A stretch of DNA of 64,000 nt from NCBI GenBank assembly GCA_020072845.1, contig JAIQGF010000016.1, positions 62,001 through 126,000 on the forward strand. Direction: 5' to 3'. This DNA comes from Terriglobia bacterium. Lineage in GTDB: Bacteria; Acidobacteriota; Terriglobia; Terriglobales; Acidobacteriaceae. The position numbers and the translations under genes are program-made. The notes beneath the pieces were generated by a model. The model was not told where the DNA came from. It saw only the letters and a program-made list of their open reading frames with translations, and ran no database searches. Shown here one piece after another: positions 51,795 to 61,543 of the stretch (the stretch's first letter is position 1; each line of letters begins with the position of its first letter).

Positions 51795-52340
51795 ATGTCC
51801 GCACGCAAGTGGCCGACGTCTAAGCTCGACGACCCTGCCCGTACCCGCAGGAAGCAGGTCCGCAAACACGTCCTCACCCCCGTAGAGCGCGAGTTCTGCG
51901 CCTTCGTCGCTCAGGGCGTCTCCTTGCGCGAAGCCGCACGCCTGTGCGGCATGCATGAAAAGAACGTCGGCCACATCATCAAGCGGCCTCTCGTCCAGGA
52001 ACACCTCCAGGCCCTGAAAGTCGAGATCACCAAAGAGGACGCTCGGCGTGTCTCCGAATTCGTCAACATTACCCGCAACGAGATCATCGGCGGGCTGGCG
52101 AGACTGGCCAAGATTCACCCCATGGTCACTCACGGAATTAGTGGCCAGGTATCGGCTTACATGGGCCTGGCCAAAATCATGGGCATGCTGATCGACCGCC
52201 AGGTTAACTTGGACGAATTCTTCCGCGGCTGGAACGACGATGAACTGCTGACCTATGCAACTACTGGAAAGCGCCCTGCTCGATACGCAACTGGCGAAAG
52301 CCAAGGCGCGCAGGATCTGGGAACTCCAGCAGTGCCCTGA
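51795..52340 (+). CDS. Terminase-small-subunit-like DNA-binding protein
   Basis: A 181-residue soluble protein. The ATG at 51795 has AGGAG 7 nt upstream, so I used it rather than the longer frame. The sequence DPARTRRKQVRKHVLTPVEREFCAFVAQGVSLREAARLCGMHEKNVGHIIKRPLVQEHL forms an HTH, followed by helices including TRNEIIGGLARLAKI. This order resembles the small subunit of phage terminases (HTH plus conserved eiigELarla-type helix). No large terminase, portal or capsid gene is near, so it is an orphan; a transcription or transposon-associated DNA-binding role is also possible. Confidence 0.5.
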   Translation: MSARKWPTSKLDDPARTRRKQVRKHVLTPVEREFCAFVAQGVSLREAARLCGMHEKNVGHIIKRPLVQEHLQALKVEITKEDARRVSEFVNITRNEIIGGLARLAKIHPMVTHGISGQVSAYMGLAKIMGMLIDRQVNLDEFFRGWNDDELLTYATTGKRPARYATGESQGAQDLGTPAVP

Positions 52341-52883
52341 GGAGTGACCAGCTCCGCAGTGCCGAGCCATACAGGCCCTCGAAGTGCAGGGGGAGTTAGC
52401 TACATCATAGCTACAGCAAAATCGGCCCTTGCGCGAGGGCGCAAAATCCGCGTTTTATCCTGCAAAATCGCGGGTTTGGTGCCGATGTTGCCGCCTGCCG
52501 TTGACAGCAAGAATTTGATTCTGTTTCACAGCTTGGAGAAACCTGCTCAGAGCAACTGAGATCAGCGAAGCGCGGTTTCAGGCGAATGCACGGTGACGGC
52601 GCACTAAGGCTCACCAGGCTTGTTAAGGTTAGCGATGCCTGCGGTTGCTCTTGAGGGCGGAAAGCGGAACCAGCGGGGAATCCTACCCCGTGATGTATGC
52701 TGGCGCTCTGTTGTTTAGAGCACCGTTCCGAAAACCTTTGCCGAACGGCAGCCGTAACTTGCTGATCTGGATAACGCCACCGACTGTGGTTCGATGTTTC
52801 CTGAAACACAAGATTTCGGTCCGGTGGCAATCCAGAGAGTGTGTTGGATCAGGTGCACGTCAGCAACCTCTCACCTCCCCAAA
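52341..52883. other. Noncoding gap after the terminase-like gene
   Basis: No convincing gene is seen. A TTGCGC/GCGCAA hairpin lies at about 52428-52443. The rest is ordinary sequence with weak similarity to nothing I recognise. Confidence 0.4.
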
Positions 52884-55800
52884 TCACCTGTTCGCCGGGC
52901 CGTACACCGCCAGGGATGCCGCGGTCCCGACAAAGACTTTGCCGTCGGCGACGGTCGGGACCGTGAACCTGACGCCAGGGCCGAGATCGTCACCCAAATT
53001 TGACGAGCTGTTGTAGAGCTCGCGGGAAAGGTCGGTGGCATCCCAGGCATGCAGCACCTCGCTCGTTCCGCCGGTGTATTCCAGGGCCCAGAGGATGCCG
53101 TTGCTGCTGCCGTTTGCGCTGAGGGACGGTGCAGGAGCACCGGGATCTGGGAAGTAAGTGGAGGTTGCAGAAGTCGGGATGGTGGTCAATTTGCCGTTCT
53201 GCAACTGGAAAGCCTTGATGGAGTCGTTCAGGGCGCCGACGTACACCCATCCGTTCCACCAGACCGGCGTGCCGAAGATCTCGCCCGGGCTGGCGTTCTG
53301 GATTGACTGGATGATCTGACTGTTGCTGCCGGATTGCCAGTGGCCCAAGCTGGCGCGGTTGAGCAGATAGAGTGTGCCGTTCTTGCCGCCGATGAGCATT
53401 AGGCTGCCGCCGCCGGTGCCGTCGGGAAATAACAGCAGTCCGCCGGAGCCAAGATCGAGGTCGAGCACGGAGAGAGATGAGTTGTCATACGGTGAGAACC
53501 AGTCGGTGACGGTGAGCGACGGGCTGGAGCTGAACTTGATGACACTGTCGCCGTAATCGCTGCCGGCGGTTTGCACGGTGAACGTGCCGTTGCCGGTGCT
53601 GACATAAACGTTACCGCTGGAGTCAGCGGACATGCCGGCGCCCGCCATCCAGATGCCGCCTTCAGTACCGTTGGGCGTGTCGCAGAAGATGCCGAGCCTC
53701 GCCAGCGTAGAGGCGGAGTAGGTGAAGATCCAGCCGTGGTAGGGATCAGTGTCGCCGAAGGAAGCGAAGGCGATGTAGATGGCGCCGTTGGCCAACAACA
53801 ACGAGGCGCGTTGCAGGTGCTGCGCGGGATCGAAGGTTACGGTCCCGCCGCGGGAGGCGGCGCCGGTGCCGGAGACGCTGCCGGAGATGGTTACCGGGCC
53901 GCCGAATTTTTCGGCGCCGGTTGTAATGTCGAGCGCGTGGAGCTGGTAGCGCGCGCCGGTGCCATTCACTTGCGTGTCGGCAACGACGTACATGGTTCCG
54001 GTGGAAAGGTCGATGGCCGGGGTGGAGGTGATGCCGATTTCCGGCCCGATGTAGGCTGTTGCTGAGCTGCTGAAAGGTAGTATGCCGGCCGAAGGATTGA
54101 TGAAGCTGACTTGCCATAGCGGTGTGCTCTGCTTGCCGTCGGCATCAAAGGCGTAGACGCTGTCGTGCTCGGTGGCGACGAAAACGACGTTATGCGTCCC
54201 GCCAGCGATGTTCAGGTTAGGAACATAGAGCGGCTCGGCGTAGTTGTAGCCGTCCACCGGATAAGAAAACAGCTTCCCGAAGGTGGACGGGTTCACGTTG
54301 GCGGGCGTGAGCACGGTCTCGCTGGTGTTCTGGCCGGCACGATAATTGTTGTACTTGTGAGTAAGGATCGGTCCGGAATTGGAGACCCACACGGTGCCGC
54401 TGGCGGTCTGCGAGGCGTCGGCCTTGCTGACCGCGGTCACGGTGTGCTGCCCGACTGCTGGAGGCGGAGTGTAGAGGCCGGAGGTCGAAACTGTGCCGAC
54501 GCTGGAATTGCCGCCGGTGACGCCGTCCACCGTCCACGTGACGGCGGTGTTGGAGGTAAACTGCTGGGTCGTACCGAAGGTTACGACCGCACGTATGGGG
54601 TTGATGAGCACAGAAGAGACAACAGAAGAGGCGGTGAAATTAACGCCGGTGAGAGAAGCGTTGGTGATGGTGACTGTGGCCGAACCCGGAGTGAAACTGA
54701 AGCCGCTCTTGCTGGGTGTCACCGTATACGTGCCATTCGGCAAATTGCCGAAGGTGTAATTGCCCAAGCTGTCCGCAGTTTGGGTGCCTGTGCCTGCGCC
54801 GCTCAGAGTCAACGTGGTGCCACTGCCAAGCGACACAGGAGAAACGTTTCCGGAAAGCGTGTAGGTCGCGCGTGTACCGGGCGTGACGGTTAACGTAAAG
54901 GTCGTCGTGCGACTGACCGAACCAGCAGTCGCCGTCACCGTAATTGGTGCCGTACCTAAAGGAGCCGAAGTGCCGGCACTAATCGTCAAGGTCGTGCCGC
55001 ACGTTGGCGAACAACCCGCCGGGTTGAAGGATGCCGTTACTCTACTCCCGCGGGCAGACCAGACGCGCTGAACGCAACGGTTTGAGCAATACCGGACGAC
55101 AAGGTTGCCGTCAGCGTGTTTGTGACCGCAGAGCCTTGCACTACCGATTTGTCCCCTTCATTGCCCAAGGTGAAATCGATGGGTGCTTGTCCACCTGCCG
55201 CGACGATATCCGCGCCGATCATGCCCCACGAATCGGACGGGACGGTATACCCCATCGTGACCGAGCTAGCTCCGGCCGCCGTTGATTGTGCGCCGTTGCC
55301 GCCGGCTGTGGCGCAATTCACTTGCTTGAGCCAGCGGAGAGTCTTGCCGGAGGTGATGGTGCCATTGCAGCCGGTGACGAGAGCATCCACCACCATGTCC
55401 CCTGGTGTGCTCGTGACGGTAACCTTTGGCGACACGCCGCTGCCGAAACTGGTCGCGATATTTCGAACCGGAGTGGTCGGATCCACGCCGGTGAAGCTGA
55501 CTGACCCTGCTTCGAGTGATGCAGTCCCTCCGCTGAGGGTGACCTGGACCGGATGAGTGCCGGCCGCGGGAGCCTTCAGATAGAACAACTGTACAAACCC
55601 CAAGGTTCGATTATTGCTGTGCACGATGCCCACGGACGTCATGGGAACGCCGTTATACGTGACGGCGAGCAATTTCCCCGTATCCGGCATCGTACCCACC
55701 GCGACGCCCACGTGTGGCTCCAGCTCAAACTGGAACCGCTCAACACCGAAGCTCCGCCAGCACTTGGCCCAACCGCATCGAACGAGACTTGCGCTTGTGC

Positions 55801-55887
55801 GGTCGCGACGGGCATCGCGAGCAAAGCGATCGCGATCACGAAGAAGCACGCCAGAATGCGCCGGCTCTGGATCGAGGCAGCATTCAT
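52884..55887 (-). pseudogene. Secreted PQQ/Ig-like repeat protein gene broken by two frameshifts
   Basis: Three frames join into one product. The N-terminal part (start at 55887, MNAASIQSRRILACFFVIAIALLAMPVATAQA) is a signal peptide. The frame changes near 55711, where the next frame continues with VGVAVGTMPDTGKLLAVTYNG; it changes again near 55037, where it meets a stop, and the lower frame continues with NPAGCSPTC and TLTISAGTSAPLGT. The long 3' part has an Ig-like fold, a carboxypeptidase-regulatory-type repeat (YTLSGNVSPVSLGSG) and a propeller-like region with LDLGSGGLLLFPDG. Two independent indels suggest a decayed gene or assembly errors; the reading frame otherwise stays open over 700 codons. 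Confidence 0.7.
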
Positions 55888-56534
55888 ATTGTTGCGAACG
55901 ACAAGCAATCCACGTCTCCGAGGTGGTAGGACTGGGGTTCCAAGAGAAAAACGGAAGAATGACTGGGGGCGCCTCCCCCAGGCTATTAATCAGCATTTCG
56001 GTTGCCAAAGTTGATGCTGGGCGAGGCTGAAAATGTTGTTTGTGTTCAGTGACTTAGGCTCAGACGGAGTCATCCCCCCTAGGTCGCGGTGCAAGGAATT
56101 GCGGTTTTGTGGCAGAACAGTCTTGTCACGGAGATGAGTTGCAGCAACACGGCGAGGGCCACTAGAACCCGGCAGGCTTGACCAGCAATGTAGGCCCGAA
56201 CACGTTGGCATAAATCTCAAGATAGCCAGTATTTATGCGGCTTTCCTCGGCACCACTCCGAAGATCCCCCACCTTGACATTCCAGGACACCGGCTCTGTC
56301 CGACTGGTGTCCGAAAATCGTTGGCTCTTGAACCAGAGATGCAGGGACTGCCTTAGCTGGCCGGGGCCCGGCCAAGGAAGCCCAAAATGTTTCCTTTCGT
56401 AACTTGTCCCCTGCTGCGACCGGGGATACAAATAGCAGCAGCTTTTAGGACAACGGCGTCCCACAGCCAGCATGGCAGACGGAAAGGCCGCGCCGCCGAT
56501 CGTAACCTTTTCGATGTGGCACGAAAGGGCACGC
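55888..56534. other. Divergent intergenic region with a GC-rich hairpin
   Basis: This 647-nt gap lies between the broken secreted-protein gene and the TonB receptor. A CTGGGGG/CCCCCAG hairpin (55963-55981) with 5-nt loop is in the leader of the former. No cobalamin or other riboswitch consensus could be recognised, and no Fur-like box is seen. Confidence 0.5.
55963..55981 (-). promoter_or_regulatory. 7-bp GC hairpin in leader of the broken secreted gene
   Basis: CTGGGGG, 5 nt, CCCCCAG pairs perfectly. It is 76 nt upstream of the chosen start and may be a leader structure or an mRNA stabiliser; no known riboswitch pattern is evident around it. Confidence 0.4.
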
Positions 56535-58838
56535 ATGTCTTACATAGTTAGCGTTAAGTCTGCGACCGTGTTGGCAATCCTGGCCACCCTGGTTCCGCTG
56601 CAAGCTTGGAGCGCTCCACAGCAGGAACTGCGAGGGACGGTGAAGGATCGCAGCGGGGACGTGATTGCCAGAGCGCTGGTTGTGCTAGACGCCGACGGAC
56701 AGAAGTTCAACCGAGTGACCCAACCCGACGGCACCTTCGTCTTCACCGGCGTGACGGGCGCGAGCGGAAGTTTGACTGTCAACGCTCCGGGTTTCGCGAC
56801 CAGCACTACCGCCTGGCAAGCGGGACAGAATGATCTGTCAATCACGCTGACGCTGGCAACGGTGCAACGAAGCCTCGATGTGACGACGACGCGCACCTCG
56901 ATCCTGCCGACCGGGGCTGACGATGTTGAGGCGCAACCCGATGCGGCGGTCGTCCGCTCGACGCAGTTGCAGCAATGGGGCACGCTGGCCACAGATGACA
57001 AGCTGCGTCAAGTGCCCGGCTTTTCGCTCCTGCGCAGATCGGGGAGCCACACTGCAAACCCTACGTCGCAGGGCGTCTCGCTGCGTGGACTGGGCGCCAG
57101 TGGCGCCAGCCGTGCACTCATTCTGACGGACGGCATTCCGCTCAACGATCCCTTCGGCGGCTGGATCTACTGGGCGCGCGTGCCGCAGGCGTCCTTGGAC
57201 CAGGTGCAGGTTGTGCCCGGAGGCATTTCGGCGCTGTATGGGAACGATGCTTTGAGTGGCGTGGCCAATCTGGAGACGCGTTCAGCGGTGCAGACGGACG
57301 CATTCGTCCAGGGATCATACGGGAATAAGAACGAGCCTTTCGGCTCCGGTTGGGGGGCATTGCGCCTGGGGCCATGGGCAATATCGGCTAGTGGAGAAGG
57401 ATTTCGCACCAACGGCTACATTGCCGTGCCGCAAACCGTTCGCGGCTCGGTCGACATGCCGGTCGCCTCACAGTACGGCAGCGGAAACCTGCGTTTGGAG
57501 CGCTTGTTCACGGACCGCGGACGCATTTTCCTTAACGGCTCCAGCTACGGTGAGGACCGGCAGAACGGCACGCCGCTGCAAGTCAACGACACTACGATTC
57601 GGCAACTGGCCTTCGGTACGGATTACAACAGCAAGGCCGCTGGCTTGTTCACGCTGCGTTTGTATGGCGGAACTCAGAATTACTACCAGACTTTTTCGTC
57701 GATCGCCACGAATCGCAACAGCGAATCGTTGACCAATGTGCAGCGTGTTCCGGTGCAGCAAATGGGCCTCATCGCGCAATGGTCGAAGCAGATGGCGCGC
57801 CGTCTCACCTTGCTGGGAGGACTTGACGGTATGGAGGTCACCGGCTTCAGCAACGAAACCAGCTACTCGGGTGGCCAGCCTACAGCGCGCCTGTCGAACG
57901 GAGGCACGCAGCAGTCGCTGGGTGCATTCGCCGAAGCAATCTTGCAGATCACACCGAAGTGGTCGGTGACGTTCTCCGCGCGTGAAGACCTGTGGAGCAA
58001 CTCTGACGCAAGCTCGACGCGAATTCCGACCAGCGGCCAACCGACGCAGACTGTCTACCCTGACCGCGGTCAGAATGCCTTCAGCCCCCGGCTGACGATG
58101 TCCTATCGCGCCAGCGAACATACCGTGTTCTATACTTCCGCGTATCGCTCGTTTCGCGCTCCCACACTGAACGAACTCTACCGCAGCTTCCGGGTCGGCA
58201 ACGTGCAGACTCTGGCCAATGCTTACCTGCGGGGCGAACACTTTACCGGTGGCGAAGGCGGAGTGCGCGCTACCATGCTGCGGGACCGCATCACACTTTA
58301 CGGCGGCGGATTCTGGGGCCTTGTCACCGATCCGGCCGCCAATGTAACACTCAGTACGACTCCGCAGCTCATCGTGCGCATGCGTGAGAACCTGGGCCGC
58401 ATTCAAGCGCCCGGACTCCAAGCTGGCATCAACCTCAACGTAACGAAGCGCATTTGGCTGAGCTGCGCTTATCAGTTCATCAATTCCACCGTCGCTTCGT
58501 TTCCTGTGAACCCAGCTCTGGTTGGGAACCAGGTTCCGCTCGTGCCAAAGAACGAGTTCGTCTTCCAGGGGACCTGGGCTGCTCCGCAGAAGATTTTCGT
58601 CGCGATTCAGGGACGCACCGCCAGCAACGAATTCGATGACGATCAGAACGTGTTGCCACTCGGCGCCTACTTCGTGCTCAGCGCAACGGTTTCGTATCCG
58701 CTGCCCAGGGGGTTCGACGTTTTTGTCCAAGGTGAAAACCTGACCAACGATCAATACAACATCGGACGCACACCGGTTGTGACGCTTGGCCAGCCGATCC
58801 TGGTGCGAGGCGGGTTGCGCTGGCAGAGCCGGAAATAA
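56535..58838 (+). CDS. TonB-dependent receptor with a carboxypeptidase-regulatory-like N-terminus
   Basis: A 767-residue protein. The start is the ATG at 56535 (MSYIVSVKSATVLAILATLVPLQAWSA signal peptide) with AAAGGG upstream. Residues about 25-105 are a carboxypeptidase-D-regulatory-like domain (ELRGTVKDRSGDVIARALVVLDADG). The plug domain follows (TDDKLRQVPGFSLLRRSGSHTANPTSQGVSLRGLGASGASRALILTDGIPLNDPFGG), then a 22-strand-type barrel ending in a C-terminal aromatic/Lys segment (ILVRGGLRWQSRK). It should import a substrate such as a siderophore or glycan with TonB energy. No recognisable regulatory box precedes it. Confidence 0.93.
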   Translation: MSYIVSVKSATVLAILATLVPLQAWSAPQQELRGTVKDRSGDVIARALVVLDADGQKFNRVTQPDGTFVFTGVTGASGSLTVNAPGFATSTTAWQAGQNDLSITLTLATVQRSLDVTTTRTSILPTGADDVEAQPDAAVVRSTQLQQWGTLATDDKLRQVPGFSLLRRSGSHTANPTSQGVSLRGLGASGASRALILTDGIPLNDPFGGWIYWARVPQASLDQVQVVPGGISALYGNDALSGVANLETRSAVQTDAFVQGSYGNKNEPFGSGWGALRLGPWAISASGEGFRTNGYIAVPQTVRGSVDMPVASQYGSGNLRLERLFTDRGRIFLNGSSYGEDRQNGTPLQVNDTTIRQLAFGTDYNSKAAGLFTLRLYGGTQNYYQTFSSIATNRNSESLTNVQRVPVQQMGLIAQWSKQMARRLTLLGGLDGMEVTGFSNETSYSGGQPTARLSNGGTQQSLGAFAEAILQITPKWSVTFSAREDLWSNSDASSTRIPTSGQPTQTVYPDRGQNAFSPRLTMSYRASEHTVFYTSAYRSFRAPTLNELYRSFRVGNVQTLANAYLRGEHFTGGEGGVRATMLRDRITLYGGGFWGLVTDPAANVTLSTTPQLIVRMRENLGRIQAPGLQAGINLNVTKRIWLSCAYQFINSTVASFPVNPALVGNQVPLVPKNEFVFQGTWAAPQKIFVAIQGRTASNEFDDDQNVLPLGAYFVLSATVSYPLPRGFDVFVQGENLTNDQYNIGRTPVVTLGQPILVRGGLRWQSRK

Positions 58839-59206
58839 CGGGAAGGGGGACAGACAAGCAAGTAGGAGCGACCTTGGAGTAATGCCGCTCCAGAGCGATT
58901 CCCGTGCTCCGCACGCCACAAATTGGCGGACGCCATCGCCTATAACTTGCGATAAATTGCCTCTCTAACAATGTCGGCGCTGTCGCCTACGGTTTGAGCG
59001 CACTTCAACCTGCACGCAGGAGAGGCGCGCCATTTCGCTCTATTGGAAACAATTGCCATCGCCAAGCCAAAGGCTCGCTTGTAATCCGTCGGTCGGGAAC
59101 TTGGCCCGACCCAAACATCTCTTCGATCGCAGCGGCGATCATGATTACTTTGTTCGGACTCCCCTCGCAGGAGGGGAGCGGGATGCCCAATCATTAACGC
59201 GGTCTT
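58839..59206. other. Noncoding stretch after the TonB receptor
   Basis: No gene is supported. A CTCCCCT/AGGGGAG hairpin occurs at 59159-59178, near the end of the IS110 remnant. No T-tract follows the TonB stop. Confidence 0.4.
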
Positions 59207-59481
59207 CTACCGCAGACCAAGGCGATTTCCGGGCTGTCCCGCGTGCGAACCAAGCTTCGGCAGCTGCGCATAATCCCACTGGTTCCGCCACATCCAGTAG
59301 AGGCGGACTGCCAACATGCGCGCCATGGCAATCTTGGCGATGGGTCGTTGGCGGCGCATCGCCAGGTGCAGATATCTTTGCCGCCAGTGGGGATCACTGC
59401 GCACCGTAGCTTGCGCTGCCGCCACCAGGAGGAAACGCAGCAGCGTGGACGAACCGATAACTTCCGGTTTGCCCGTGATTC
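59207..59481 (-). pseudogene. C-terminal remnant of an IS110-family transposase
   Basis: The minus-strand reading encodes GSSTLLRFLLVAAAQATVRSDPHWRQRYLHLAMRRQRPIAKIAMARMLAVRLYWMWRNQWDY and ends LGSHAGQPGNRLGLR at a stop. This is the C-terminal part of IS110-type transposases, with the conserved GSS and LHLAMRR...KIAMARxLAVRLYWM segments. The upstream frame does not continue as transposase, so about three quarters of the gene is missing. Intact terminal repeats are not visible. Confidence 0.75.
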
Positions 59482-59580
59482 GGGAACAATGTAGAGAATC
59501 TTTATTCGGCGGTCTTGCGTACCGGAATTACTGCAAGTTCGCCTACGTGATGTTGGGTGGTCTATCCTGCAATCCCGCTG

Positions 59581-60831
59581 CTATTTCTCTGCCGATTGTA
59601 GCTCCAGCGTCACACGATCGCCGTTCATAAGAACGATTCCGGCATTGACTAATTGTTGTCCGGTGCAGTCGTAATTGGCGTAGCAGCGCAGCGCCTTCAA
59701 TGGAAAAACGAATTCCACCGCCAGCGGACTCGCAGAAGTCGAGAGCTTCACCGACGTGCCGAAATCAATGCCATCAAAATCCGTGTCCTTGGCAAAGTAC
59801 GCCAGCACCGGGCGGACCAGATGTGCGATGTGCTCGTCGAAGGCCAGGGCAGCGAGCTTGTAACGCGAACTGCCCGCGACCGCGGCGTTCAGCGGCGTAT
59901 TGACCGCCAACTGGAGGTAAGCGCCGTTGTGGAACGTGATGAAGCTGGGCGGAGCGTAGGAGACAAAGTGCGCCTGGGGATCCAGATCGCGAACCAGGCG
60001 CGTTAGGGTCGCATCGTGCTCCACCTGCAATGAGCCGAGGGTTTTGTCGGTGACGATGCGCGGCGCCGGCTCCTTGTAGCCGAGCAGCCTGGAACTGACG
60101 GTCGGCTCCACCGGATCGGCGGCGCCGATCGTCGGTTGCAGGGATGCGATTTCCTTGTTCCGTGGCTTCTCAATTTTGCGCGGGCGTTCGGAGCCTGGCG
60201 GCGGATCGCCGGTCAGCCACATGGAGAAGCGCTCGCCATCCACCAGGATCTGGCTATCCAGCACGGCGGCCTGCTGCTGCTCGGCGGTGGTGGCCTTGAC
60301 CAGGCGCTCAACTGCGGCGCGAGGGAAAACGTAGACCACGTTTTCCACCGTCTCGGATTCGACGCCGATCACCTTGTGCCGCACGTGATGCGAAATCTCG
60401 AATGCGTACGCCTGGAATCCCTCTGCCTTGGCGAGTCGCGGCGCGGCCATCTTCAACAGCGGCAAAACGACGTCGTTAAAATCCTGCCGTACCCGGTGGT
60501 TGTAATCCATTAGCAGCGAGGAATAGGACGCGAAGTAGTTGCCGGTGATCTCCAGGACCACTTGCCGGTTGAAAGAGTCGAAGCGGATGGAACGCTGGTC
60601 CACCGTGGCCTGCTGCGGCTGCTCGAGGTCGAGCACGCGGCTGAAGTAGAACGCGTACGGAAATTTGTGGGCGCGCGCCTCCTCGCCGAACTGCTTGAGC
60701 TGGTCGAAATATTTTTCCTGCAGCGCGCGTTGCTGGTCGTCGCCAATCTCGCCCGGGCTGAGCACCTGCGCGGACGCGGCGATGCAGCCGGCAACCATCC
60801 ACAGGATGAGGACCAGGCTAATTCTTCGCAT
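59581..60831 (-). CDS. Exported hypothetical protein, last gene of a cytochrome operon
   Basis: A 416-residue protein with a signal peptide (MRRISLVLILWMVAGCIAASAQ; the G-C suggests a possible lipobox, but it is not ideal). The mature part is globular and contains LDLEQPQQATVDQRSIRFDS, DQQRALQEKYFDQLKQFGEEARA and a PPPGSERPRKIEKPRNKE linker. I do not recognise a family. It overlaps the preceding cytochrome gene by 14 nt, so it is co-translated with it, and a role with the cytochrome complex in the periplasm is inferred from context only. Confidence 0.6.
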   Translation of the reverse strand: MRRISLVLILWMVAGCIAASAQVLSPGEIGDDQQRALQEKYFDQLKQFGEEARAHKFPYAFYFSRVLDLEQPQQATVDQRSIRFDSFNRQVVLEITGNYFASYSSLLMDYNHRVRQDFNDVVLPLLKMAAPRLAKAEGFQAYAFEISHHVRHKVIGVESETVENVVYVFPRAAVERLVKATTAEQQQAAVLDSQILVDGERFSMWLTGDPPPGSERPRKIEKPRNKEIASLQPTIGAADPVEPTVSSRLLGYKEPAPRIVTDKTLGSLQVEHDATLTRLVRDLDPQAHFVSYAPPSFITFHNGAYLQLAVNTPLNAAVAGSSRYKLAALAFDEHIAHLVRPVLAYFAKDTDFDGIDFGTSVKLSTSASPLAVEFVFPLKALRCYANYDCTGQQLVNAGIVLMNGDRVTLELQSAEK

Positions 60832-61543
60832 AAACGACTCCTTTCGTCGGGTACGGCGGATCAGCGACGGCGCGAATATAGGAAAGCAGGGCCTGGATAT
60901 CCGTCTTGGACAGCGTGTAGCCGTAGGGCGGCATCTCGGCGGACTTGTTCAGCGCCGCGCCACCGTGGCTGATGATGGCCGTGAGGTCGGCATCGCTGAT
61001 TTTGTTCAGCGTCTCGCCGTCGGTGAACCCGTGCGGCTTGGTGGCGAGGTTGTCCATATTGGAGACGCGTTCCGGCGTGGACTCGGGATCGTGGCAGCGC
61101 GAACAGTATTGCTGGTTGATTTGCCGGCCCAGCACCTGCTGGTAGTCGAGCGCAATTTCCTCGAGCTTGAGCTCGTAGCTCTTATCGCCCTTGTCGCGCG
61201 TGATCGCGGTCAGCTGGTACCGGCCGGCGACGCCACCGAGCGTGACCTTGGCGGTGAATTGCCCGCTGGAATCGGTGAGACCGGCGGCGGGATCGAGCGT
61301 CACGCCCGAGGGAGCGTGCACCTCGACCAACGCGCCGGTGACGCCGTTGCCCTGAGCGTCGTTGACCTGGACAACCACCGGCTGATCGAGGGACGTGCCC
61401 GCTGGAGCAATCTGTTTTCCGCCGCTGACTTCGGCGATCGCAGTGCCATAGGCAGTGGCAGCGGGCGCGGCAGGCTTCACCGGCCGGCGGCTGCAGCCGA
61501 TCAGGATGACGAACCAGAGCGCGACCAATGCAATCCGCTTCAT
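60818..61543 (-). CDS. Lipoprotein c-type cytochrome with an Ig-like (Big1) domain
   Basis: A 241-residue protein with lipobox LIGC17 after a hydrophobic leader, an Ig-like/Big1-type domain at about 40-125 (AGTSLDQPVVVQVNDAQGNGVTGALVEVHAPSGVTLDPAAGLTDSSGQFTAKVTLGGVAG), then a cytochrome c with one heme site CSRCH (147-151) and a Met ligand in the SAEMPPYGY region. The lipid anchor would hold the heme domain at the membrane face. It overlaps the octaheme gene by 4 nt (ATGA) and the next gene by 14 nt, indicating one operon with the cytochrome b gene. Confidence 0.8.
   Translation of the reverse strand: MKRIALVALWFVILIGCSRRPVKPAAPAATAYGTAIAEVSGGKQIAPAGTSLDQPVVVQVNDAQGNGVTGALVEVHAPSGVTLDPAAGLTDSSGQFTAKVTLGGVAGRYQLTAITRDKGDKSYELKLEEIALDYQQVLGRQINQQYCSRCHDPESTPERVSNMDNLATKPHGFTDGETLNKISDADLTAIISHGGAALNKSAEMPPYGYTLSKTDIQALLSYIRAVADPPYPTKGVVYAKN

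Noticed and set aside
55888-56534. A riboswitch upstream of the TonB receptor or the secreted gene
   Set aside because: No B12-box or cyclic-di-GMP riboswitch core was found by eye; only a plain GC hairpin was visible.
58940-59194. Small overlapping frames between the TonB gene and the IS110 remnant
   Set aside because: No ribosome site, no conserved motif, and they lie in a decayed region.
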